In this document: positions 55,833 to 64,000 of the stretch, piece by piece | Layout of the letters: each line of letters starts with the position of its first letter | Numbering within the stretch: the stretch's first letter is position 1 | Source of the DNA: Ciborinia camelliae | Lineage: Eukaryota > Ascomycota > Leotiomycetes > Helotiales > Sclerotiniaceae | DNA: 64,000 nt | Direction: 5' to 3' | Assembly (NCBI GenBank): GCA_025890175.1 | Contig: JANPYM010000009.1 | Span: forward strand, 827,650-891,649 | Position numbers and translations under genes: made by a program | The notes under the pieces: generated by a model | What the model saw: only the letters and a program-made list of their open reading frames with translations | Told to the model about the DNA's origin: nothing | The model's database searches: none

Positions 55833-56771
55833 TCAAGAAAACCGATGATGGGCTGTCACTGCGGAAGCTGGCCTCGTAAGATCGGGTTGCCCGCCCATAC
55901 AGGTCTCGGAATATGTAGGTGGTCCTAACGGGGGGCGTGTCGATATACTTCGACTCAATGACCTTAATTCCACATCTTGATTCGACTCCGCTACACTTGT
56001 AATCGGCGTTGATGGGCCCCCAGTGGATGTACGTCTTTCCAAATTACTCGCAGTTGTGATAGTTGGTCGCGAAAGTTCCGCAGATAATCTCGACCCTAAA
56101 CCCGATGCATCGTGTTCCGTAATATTACTATTATTCTCCGCAGTCGCTACAACTGGTGTATCAGATGCGCCGTTGACATTGCTATGATCTTGGTTAGAGA
56201 TCATGCTTGCGATTCCATCACCACTCCTTAAACTCGGCGGCTTATCGCCCTCGACGTAAGCTGGAGGCGCCTCTCCCCTCTCATCCAAACCCTCTTGTCT
56301 TTCCCGATGTACACCCATCGTGCCTATTGTCATTCCCATCAGCCCAGGTCCCCCTCTCCTCGGCCCAAATCTTGTCCTAAGGTCTGCGAAAGTTTGTACA
56401 TCGCGTGCCAAAGCATTCTGTCCATGGTTCCGTAGGAGTTCGGCCTTCCGCTTTCGACGCCGGGTAATATATAGAACCAGGAAGAAGACGCTAACAACGA
56501 AAACGGCGACAATGACAAAATAGTAGTTGTAAATATGGCTTGAAGTGTCGTCTACTGGCTTAGTATTAGATGGGTTCTGGGTTGGTTGGCTGGCGTCTGA
56601 GGCGAGAGGGGTGGATGATGGAGGGGTAGTTAAAGTAATAAATGTCGTTGGCACTGTGTCAGGGATCTGTGCGTATGAGAATTTGGGAAAGATTATCGAA
56701 AGAAATAGGAGAGCTGAGGAGAAAGGTTGGCTGGTGCATTGACAGGCAATTTTTTGATGTCTTGATGGCAT
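55833..56771 (-). CDS. Type I single-pass membrane protein with two PPxY motifs
   Basis: A single exon encodes 312 aa. A signal peptide-like start (FSSALLFLSIIFPKFSYAQ) leads to a short Ser/Thr/Pro-rich, probably O-glycosylated ectodomain. One transmembrane helix follows (YYFVIVAVFVVSVFFLVLYI, about 83-102), then the basic stop-transfer RRRKRKAE. The cytosolic tail of about 200 residues contains PPAY (169-172) and PPTY (284-287). These PY motifs are known ligands for WW domains of Rsp5/Nedd4-type ubiquitin ligases. The layout resembles small fungal wall-sensor or transport-adaptor proteins. No sequence family was recognised, so the role is inference. Confidence 0.8.
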   Translation of the reverse strand: MPSRHQKIACQCTSQPFSSALLFLSIIFPKFSYAQIPDTVPTTFITLTTPPSSTPLASDASQPTQNPSNTKPVDDTSSHIYNYYFVIVAVFVVSVFFLVLYITRRRKRKAELLRNHGQNALARDVQTFADLRTRFGPRRGGPGLMGMTIGTMGVHRERQEGLDERGEAPPAYVEGDKPPSLRSGDGIASMISNQDHSNVNGASDTPVVATAENNSNITEHDASGLGSRLSAELSRPTITTASNLERRTSTGGPSTPITSVAESNQDVELRSLSRSISTRPPLGPPTYSETCMGGQPDLTRPASAVTAHHRFS

Positions 56772-57990
56772 GTCTACTTGATGAGGTGATCTTGTGGGAG
56801 GAAGGAACCAAGTCGCCTGTGGAAATAGATAGAGTGCTGTTAAGGTCGGGTGGGCTCAACTTGTCATCAAAAAGCTTCTATTTGTACTATTGATAATTGA
56901 TTGATTGTATGAGCTATTTTTCGAGGAATCGCAAAGTGGTGAGTGAGTGGCAAGAATAATCTTCGCACTGCCACTTTCCTTATAAGAAACCTTGAAGATT
57001 GAAGATTGAAGGTTGAATGAGGACGATACGACCTTGGGAGTTGAGAACAATAAACACAACTACCAACACGAAAGAAAAGCTGGCACAGTACAGTTACTGT
57101 TACTAGGTAAGTGAGTTGAAAAGATTCATTCAATGAAAAAGGCCTTGCCTTGATTTTGAAAGGAAAGGAATGAGAAGAATAAGAAGAGAAGAATAAAAAG
57201 AATAAAAAGGATAACAGGAATAATATCGATAATATCAATAATAAAGAAATAAATGAGTTTATCCCAGGATTACGGTACGTGGTATGTAATACACCCACCT
57301 AGGTACCTAATAATACCTAGGTACCTACCTATGCGGGGTGAGCCTTGCTTACCTCACCGTTGCTGCAACTGGAGGTGTTCAAGACTCCAAGCCGTGTCTT
57401 TTCCGTAATATCCGAGACAACCAGTCGTGATGGAAAAATATGAGGAAATAATAATATGATGACCTCGATGATGCTATGATGGTGATGTTGATCGTGCCCA
57501 CAAAGCTTATATCTAAATTCACCAATAAACTTTCCCACATTGAAATCAGCCCTCGGATAAACGGGCTCGGCGGGGGTTTCCTCTCCTCGGAGTCCGCTCT
57601 GCCTCTCTCTCTCTCCCTCGGCGAAAGGGTGGGCCGATATTAACATTTTCTATTATTGTTCTGAACTTGATTGAACATTACAGTACAGTATTGAAAATAA
57701 TCAATCAGATTATTAAAATATCAATATCTACATAGGTATTTCAAAATTATAATAAAAATAACAAGATCTTTTTCTTTTCATTGTTATTTGATATTTTAGG
57801 TTGAACTGACCTAGGTAAACCCATTTTTATACTTCCAATTAAAAGCAAACATCATCTTCACCCACCTTTTTCGCTTGAAACTCTGCTCTACAGTATTAAA
57901 TACACATCCAAGGTCACGAGGGTTCAAGGAATCGGGCATCCCAAGAAGTCAAACCGCGGAGAGGAAGAACGATTGATATATCTATCCATT
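56772..57990. other. Long divergent intergenic region
   Basis: About 1.2 kb lies between the PPxY protein (-) and Tfb5 (+). It contains purine-rich repeats (about 57165-57250) and two copies of CCTAGGTACCT separated by an AATAATA spacer (about 57298-57326). No coding signature. Confidence 0.55.
57298..57326. repeat. Direct repeat of CCTAGGTACCT with 7-bp spacer
   Basis: Two identical 11-bp units each contain the overlapping palindromes CCTAGG and GGTACC, separated by AATAATA. Related CCTAGGTA/GGTAGGT stretches recur in other intergenic regions of this window. Confidence 0.75.
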
Positions 57991-58448
57991 ATGCCACGAG
58001 CTATCAGAGGTACGTATGTGGTATGTGTCCACAAGCAGCATTGTCTCCATGATATAGCTTCCACCACCTGGACCATTTGATGGCATTAGTGTGCTTGCCA
58101 ATATCCTAGAACATTTGAGAGAATCGCAAGTGGCATTTGTCTGGTGTAAAGGTCTTCTTGGATGTATACCGATTCTAACAAAGAATGAAGGCGTTCTCGT
58201 GGAGTGCGATCCATCTATCAAATCTATCATCGTCAAAATAGATGCAGATGCATCGCACGCCTATATCGTCGAGGATCTTGATGATGAAACTCTGGTCATC
58301 AAAGAGAATATGCTGGGAATGTTGAAGGCCCGTCTTGAAGATGTATGTTTTCTTCCAAGTTTTTGGTCAATCTAGTCTAATATGGCTGACTTGATTTCTC
58401 TAGGCGCTTAAGGAGACGCAAGTAGTAGATGATTCGGGATCGGAGTAG
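57991..58448 (+). CDS. TFB5: TFIIH subunit Tfb5 (p8/GTF2H5)
   Basis: Tfb5 stabilises the TFIIH core through Tfb2 and supports nucleotide-excision repair and transcription. Three exons encode 71 aa, matching human p8 at 71: 57991-58009 (MPRAIR plus one base), 58191-58342 and 58404-58448. Joined, it begins MPRAIRGVLVECDPSIKSII, the conserved start. It continues VKIDADASHAYIVEDLDDET and ends VVDDSGSE. Intron 1 is about 181 bp and its downstream part is open in the exon 2 frame, so a naive frame call here would produce a wrong N-terminus. Microexon 1 decides the correct start. Confidence 0.95.
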
Positions 58449-58887
58449 AGCGAGAAGAATCATATCAGGTTAAAGGCACCGGCGTTAGATGGATAATTTG
58501 TGGCGTTCGAGAAGACGATTGGGATGGGAAGCATAGCCTGGGTCCTAGGGATGGGGTATTTTACGATATCAAAATTAGGCCTCATTGACATCACAACAAC
58601 AACAAAGTCATAGTTCCTTGAGAAGCCTTGGACGGCCAATTATCACATTTCATTTCTTCCTAATGTTGTTATTTATGGCGCCTTGGCTATCTCTCGTCTT
58701 AATATATTTGGATAGAGGGATGCCGTTTTTCCCGAATGACGTGGAATAGGCTGTACCCGCCACATTGAATCACACCCTTGCTCCCATACAATCTTTTGGC
58801 GGGTTGGATGGTAATTTTGTACATATCCATTCCTCTCCTGGCTGATAATCTCAAAAAATGCTATGATACAGTCTATATTTCCTCCAC
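58449..58887. other. Intergenic region between convergent genes
   Basis: This separates the 3' ends of Tfb5 and uL16m. No element was recognised. Confidence 0.55.
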
Positions 58888-59759
58888 CTATGGATCAGGC
58901 GAGGTCGACGTAGATACAGTAGACGGTGTAGTTTCTGAAGTAGAATCGATAGGTATCGAGTCTAATGGTATCTTCCTTCTTGGCCTCTTTAACTCTTCCA
59001 TGGTAATTCCATCCAACTTCGTGATTCCAACGACCGGAGGATCTCCCTTCTTGACAAACTCATACTGACCTAAATATTCAAATCAGTACGTGAGAACGAT
59101 GGGAAATTCGGGTTTACTGACCTGGCATTTTATTGCCTGCTAATCGAAATGCATCTCTTGCTACCTGTTCGTGCACGTCTCCCTTCAACTCAAATATAAT
59201 CTTGCTTACAGCAATTCTCGAAGCCCAGTGATCAAAGGAACCTTTTCCTTTACCTTGACGAACCTATAAACAAGTAAACCTCCATTCAAGTGATCTTAAG
59301 TAAATTCCTGGTTCATATGCTCACCTCGTTACCACTGCTGTATACACCAATCTGGGCGGCAACTCTCTTGTACAATCGATATCTCATACCCTTTAGTCTG
59401 ACCTTAATAGCTTCCTCTCCAACCTTCAATTGCTGCGCACTAACACGGCGATGATGATCGCACATTCGTAAACCATATTCGCCCCATACTAAAGTCGTAC
59501 CTCTGGCTGATCCTCCTGTCGGCACACGAGGTCTACCCTTACGCGATCTCTTTTTTTCTGGTAGGGAAGGTAGAAGCCAATTGCCCGAATTAACGGCTGT
59601 GCTAGAAAACGGGCGACGGGATTGAGGAGAGGTGTGGTTCGAAGGTGTGGAGAAGGCTGTTGCTTGGGTGAGGATGGAACCAAGGGGCCGGACTGAGTTG
59701 GAGACTAATGAAAGCCTTCCAAATTGAGCCGTGAAGCTCTGCAGACTTTGGGGCTTCAT
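58888..59759 (-). CDS. MRPL16: Mitochondrial large-subunit ribosomal protein uL16m
   Basis: Three exons, 59325-59759, 59122-59263 and 58888-59069, encode 252 aa. The N-terminal 60 residues are Ser/Arg/Thr-rich without acids, as expected for a mitochondrial presequence ([18 protein letters not shown]). The L16 core carries the family blocks [78 protein letters not shown] and [19 protein letters not shown]. The tail is Ser/Thr-rich. It is divergent from Rfc1 across only about 305 bp, so the two probably share a promoter region. Confidence 0.95.
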
Positions 59760-60064
59760 GGTGGATGGCTGTGGACGTTATTGTCGGCCAAATCTAGAGA
59801 AATCTTGTATCCTCAAATTCGATGTTCAATTCTAAACCTAAGATTTGAGGCAGAAATATTTTTCGGAGAAAATCAATCTAAAGTGGCAACGCGTTACTTC
59901 CGCGTCGGATCGCGTAGTTCACGTCCCGTAGGTAACAGTATCAAAAATAACCAAGCTAATAATTCACAACATTAATTGCTTCGAGCAATTGCTTCTATCA
60001 ACGATTAATTTTTCTATTGAACTCGGGGCAGTTTCACAGAAAACTATCACTGAATCTGCCCAGT
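59760..60064. promoter_or_regulatory. Bidirectional promoter of uL16m and Rfc1 with an MCB-like site
   Basis: The 305-bp divergent interval contains ACGCGT at 59889-59894, the MluI cell-cycle box bound by MBF in yeasts. CCGCGTC and ATCGCGT follow within about 20 bp. This fits G1/S control of a replication gene but is inferred; the same hexamer occurs in other places in the window. Confidence 0.45.
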
Positions 60065-63000
60065 ATGCCTGCGGATATTAGAAGCTTTTTTGGAGGCAAA
60101 CCTGCAACCTCTACCTCTACACCTATTCGAGGAAAGGAGAACAAGAAGGAGGAAGGTCCCAAAAAGAAGAGCAGTAAGTTTCTCAGACCGCTTGGTTTAT
60201 TGTATAGTACTAATAAGATCTAGAAAGCCGTATGATTATCGAAGATAGTGATGATGACGAAGAACCATTGTATGCCTCACAAATAATCCTGCATAGCACA
60301 TACTAAATCCCTCCAGGCCAAAGAAGCCCGAACCAAAGAGAGCTGCGCCTAAGAAATCAGTGTATGGTTTACCCAACTCTCCATTTTCTTGTACATAGTT
60401 AACCTAGCAATTCAGAAAAAAAGAAGAGCCTGAAGGAAAGGAAACGACCGCGGATGACTTCTTTGCTTCAAGCAATAAACCCAAGGCCAAACCAGTAAAG
60501 CCAACCCCTCTCAAAGCAAAACAGCCACCACCTGAAACGAACGGTCGGACATCTGCTCGAAAGAAGGCATCCACAACATACAAAGAAATCAAAGACGATG
60601 ATGACTTCGATGAGGACGAAGATATATTTGCAGCGGATGTAAAAAAGACAGGCAAGCGCAAAGACGATGGTTATGTCGAGGATGATAGCGATGAAGAGGT
60701 GTTACCAAAACCGAAGAGAGTTGTGTCGAAGTCGAAGCCTGCACCAGCCAAAAAGGATAAAGATGTTGAAATGAAAGATGTTGGCGACGACGATGTTTTT
60801 GTTGTTCCTGATGATGACGAAGACGAAGATATAATGATAATCGAAAAGCCTGGGAAGAAGTCTACTGTGAATGGAAAGAAGCGTAAATCTGTTGATTTGG
60901 AATCTGATGATGACGAGGAGGTTGCTCTTACTAAAAAGTCCTCCAAAAGCAAAAGCTCAAAGCCCCCACCAGCAAAGAAACGCGCCCCGTCGAAGAAAGC
61001 AGCTGTTACAGAGAGCTCGAATATACAGGCAATCCTGGATAGCATCCCGACTGTTCGAGCTCCAACCCCCCCACCGAAGGACCCCAATGTTAAATTCGAT
61101 TGGCGCAATGCTGGAGGTGGTGGTAATTCTGGCCCTCCTCCAGCTGCTGGATGTGCAGAAATTCCCGAAGGCGCGGAGAATTGCCTGGCAGGTTTAACAT
61201 TCGTTTTCACGGGAGTTCTCAATACAATCTCAAGAGATGAGGGGATAGAGCTCGTCAAGCGGTATGGGGGAAAGATCACAGGTGCGCCAAGTGGTAAAAC
61301 AAGTTATGTTGTACTTGGAACCGATGCTGGTCCGAGCAAACTCAGAAAGATACAAGACTTGAAAATTAAGACCATTGATGAGGAAGGACTCTTTGCCATT
61401 ATCAGAGCCATGCCTGCCAATGGTGGGGACGGGAAGGCTGCGGAGAAGAATAACGAAAAGAAAGCAGCTGAGGAGAAGAAGATTCGAGAAGCCGCAGAGG
61501 AGATGGATCGAGAGGAGCGGAGAAAAGCTGCGGAAGCAGAGAAAGCGGAGAAGGACGCTCAAAAGCTAGCTGCAGCAAAAGGAAAATCTGCTATACCAGC
61601 AGCTCCCCGCAAAGCGGTGGTGCCAACTTCATCACAATTGTGGACCACCAAGTATGCTCCAACGCAAATGAATCACATCTGTGGCAACAAAGGCCAAGTT
61701 GAGAAGATCCAGTCTTGGCTTAAGGGTTGGGCAAATGCTCACAAATACAATTTCCAGAAGAGAGGTGCAGATGGACTTGGAGGTTACAGAGCCATCATTA
61801 TCCATGGTCCACCCGGTATCGGAAAAACGACTGCGGCACATTTGGCTGCTAAACTTGCTGGCTATGATATTTTGGAGAGAAATGCTAGTGATGTCAGAAG
61901 CAAGAAACTTGTTGAAACTGGGTTGAGTGAAGTACTAAACAACACCTCCGTTTTGGGTTACTTTGCTGGTGATGGAAAATCTGTCGACAAAACTAAAAAG
62001 AAGTTGGTCTTGATTATGGACGAAGTCGATGGGATGTCATCTGGAGATCGTGGTGGTGTGGGAGCTCTGGCCAAAATCTGCAAGACAACCGATATTCCCA
62101 TGATATTGATCTGTAATGACCGCAGGCTTCCAAAAATGAAGCCATTCGACTTCGTAACGTTTGATATGCCATTCAAGAGACCCACTGTTGATATGGTTCG
62201 TTCACGTATCGCTACTATCTGTCATCGAGAAGGCATGAAGCTTCCCATTCAAGTCATTGATGCTCTAATTGAAGGCAGCAACAAGGATATCAGACAAATT
62301 ATTAACATGATATCTACTGTAAAGCTTGACCAAACAGCTATGGACTTCGACCAAGGAAAGGAAATGTCAAAGGCATGGGAGAAGCATGTTGTCCTCAAGC
62401 CATGGGATATAACCCATCAACTCCTTGGCGGACATATGTTTGCTCCCAGTAGCAAATCTACCTTGAACGATAAGATTGAGCTTTACTTCAATGATCACGA
62501 GTTCACACCCCTAATGATCCAGGAAAATTACCTAAATACGAAACCACAATTAGCCAATAACGCAGATACACCTAAAGAACACAGGCTTAAAGTATTGCAA
62601 CTTATAGACCAAGCCGCAGAGAGTATCAGCGATGGCGATATAGTTGATCGAATGATTCACGGATCCCAACAACAATGGTCTCTTATGCCTACACACGCAG
62701 TCTTCAGCACAGTTCGACCGTCAAGCTTCATATCTGGTTCAATGACTGGAAGAACCAACTTTACCTCTTGGCTTGGTAACAATAGCAAGTACGGAAAACT
62801 ATCTCGTTATGTAAAAGAAATACAGTCGCATATGCGACTGCGGTCTTCTGGCGACCGCCATGAAATTCGTCAACAATATCTACCAGTTCTCTGGGACAAA
62901 CTCATTCGTCGACTTGATATTGAGGGCAGAGATTCCGTAGATGATGTTATCGATCTCATGGATAGTTATTTCTTGACTAGGGAAGACTGGGACTTTATCA

Positions 63001-63460
63001 TGGAACTGGGTGTTGGAGAACAAGATATGGAAAGTGTCAAATTGGATACCCAAACAAAAGCCAGTTTCACAAGATCGTAAGTCACCTACTATCTCTTCTG
63101 AAATTTATGATACTAATAAATTAAAGTTACAATGCACGCTCCCACCCTGTCCCCTTTATGAAAGCAAGCAACGTCTTCCAACCCACCAAGGTCGCTGCCG
63201 CAAAACCAGATCTGGAAGAAGCATTCGAGGCAGAAGATGATGGCGAAGTGGTTGCGGAACCAGTCGATGATGATGAAGAGGCCGATTTGAAAAAGGATAA
63301 ATATATTAAGCAACCTAAGAAGAAGGTGGCCAAGAAGCCAACTAAGAAGAAGGCTAAGAGTCCGACTGAAGATGATATGATTGATGATGAGGAAGTGGAG
63401 GAAGAGAAACCAAAGAAAACAAAGAAGGCGAGCGCAAGTGCGAAGAAGGGGAAGAAATGA
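60065..63460 (+). CDS. RFC1: Replication factor C subunit 1 (Rfc1)
   Basis: Rfc1 is the large subunit of the clamp loader that places PCNA on primer-template junctions. Five exons, 60065-60173, 60224-60269, 60317-60361, 60416-63076 and 63127-63460, encode 1,064 aa. The N-terminus MPADIRSFFGG resembles the family's PIP-like start. A long charged linker follows. The BRCT domain is at about residues 324-398 (CLAGLTFVFTGVLNTISRDE). A Lys/Ala/Glu-rich coiled-coil-like segment leads to the AAA+ module with Walker A HGPPGIGKTTAAH (K about 537) and Walker B LIMDEVDGM. The C-terminal helical collar and a lysine-rich acidic tail (KKDKYIKQPKKKVAKKP) complete the protein. The small exon boundaries, including GTATGG at 60362, were chosen to keep the frame. 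Confidence 0.96.
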
Positions 63461-63889
63461 ATGAGTAGGCGGGTGGATTTTGCTAGGAGATCTTGAATCA
63501 TCTTAGGGGAGGGGGGGTGAGATGAGATTTTCTCGAGATTTTGGTGGTGTGTGATTATTGAATATATATTATTGTAGCTTGAGAACATGAAATTCCAGGT
63601 TGGGGGAGAAGGGATACGACTGTTTCTGGTGTCAAAACGGAGAAAATAGTTTAGCTAAGATTATTTGCAGCTTCTTGCACATATTTAGGTAGTTTTTGGC
63701 ACATATGCCAAACGACATATGAAACAGGCAATGCCATAAATCTTTGGGGTTTCAATTGTTTTTATCTCTAAATTTTTTGTTGATGTGGAACTGCACAAGG
63801 TGTAGTATAAGACGTCGCTATCTAGCATTATCACCGGCTCTGCATGTATCTAATCTCTAATTCCAAGTTTGGCTTGCCCATCACAAGCC
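63461..63889. other. Intergenic region between convergent genes
   Basis: This lies between the 3' ends of Rfc1 and the aldo/keto reductase. No element was recognised. Confidence 0.5.
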
Positions 63890-64000
63890 TTAAACATATC
63901 TCCTCTCTAACGCAGCTGGTTTATTTCCCAAAATCTCATCAATCTCTTTCATAATCTCGGGCGTCAACTTCTCTCTAATCTTCAGCGCCCTCACACTTTC
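63890..64000 (-). CDS. Aldo/keto reductase-like protein, C-terminal fragment
   Basis: The last 36 codons and stop of a minus-strand gene enter from the right edge. The reading SVRALKIREKLTPEIMKEI, then EILGNKPAALERRYV, matches the C-terminal pattern of AKR7/Kv-beta-like fungal aldo/keto reductases (an LT.E...EI..IL.NKP block). The catalytic domain is outside the window, so the assignment rests on this short tail. Confidence 0.6.
   Translation of the reverse strand, partial: ESVRALKIREKLTPEIMKEIDEILGNKPAALERRYV

Noticed and set aside
1..64000. CRISPR arrays, insertion sequences, bacterial operons or integrated virus
   Set aside because: None seen; the gene structure is entirely that of a fungal nuclear genome.

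Overview
This 64 kb window is nuclear DNA of a filamentous ascomycete. The support is short GT-AG introns (mostly 45-75 bp, one with a perfect TACTAAC branch site), ascomycete protein families, a nuclear tRNA-Pro with an intron at position 37/38, and generous AT-leaning intergenic space. The family mix and sequence style fit Leotiomycetes (a Botrytis/Sclerotinia-like genome), but the genus is an inference. No prokaryotic features, insertion sequences, CRISPR arrays or intact transposons were seen. Exon boundaries were placed by eye from reading frame, splice consensus and family conservation.

Layout. 1-585 (-): partial conserved unknown protein. 1155-3032 (+): CTNNBL1-like spliceosome factor. 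4716-6290 (-): MFS exporter. 8260-10633 (+): F-box protein. 12993-14429 (-): Rvs167-type BAR-SH3 protein. 15535-17337 (+): mitochondrial cysteine desulfurase Nfs1. 17901-17988 (-): tRNA-Pro(UGG). 19877-20994 (-): membrane J-domain protein, divergent from 21422-22411 (+) Pol I subunit Rpa43. 22785-27644 (+): very large acidic protein with coilin-like ends. 28797-29395 (+): small predicted GPI-anchored secreted protein. 30804-32222 (-): second F-box protein. 33790-35756 (+): DHA2 drug/toxin-type exporter. 36408-37503 (+): tandem pair of frameshifted orphan genes. 37898-38473 (-): conserved unknown protein. 39700-41107 (-): ribosomal protein uL3. 42424-44570 (-): Kre6/Skn1 beta-1,6-glucan synthesis protein. 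44571-50257: gene-poor. 50258-52124 (-): sugar transporter, divergent from 52947-55173 (+) GH51 alpha-L-arabinofuranosidase. 55833-56771 (-): type I membrane protein with two PPxY motifs. 57991-58448 (+): TFIIH subunit Tfb5. 58888-59759 (-): mitochondrial ribosomal protein uL16m, divergent from 60065-63460 (+) Rfc1. 63890-64000 (-): 3' end of an aldo/keto reductase.

Most of the window is housekeeping: splicing, Pol I, TFIIH, replication clamp loading, ribosomes, Fe-S cluster assembly and cell wall. The accessory parts are the arabinose-type transporter/hydrolase pair, the two MFS exporters, the secreted GPI protein, the decayed orphan gene pair and the 5.7 kb gene-poor stretch. The most interesting single item is the 1,596-aa protein at 22785-27644. 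Its N-terminus and an internal Tudor-like segment resemble coilin, the Cajal-body scaffold, and it also carries a CUE-like segment and three copies of an AAFD motif near the C-terminus.
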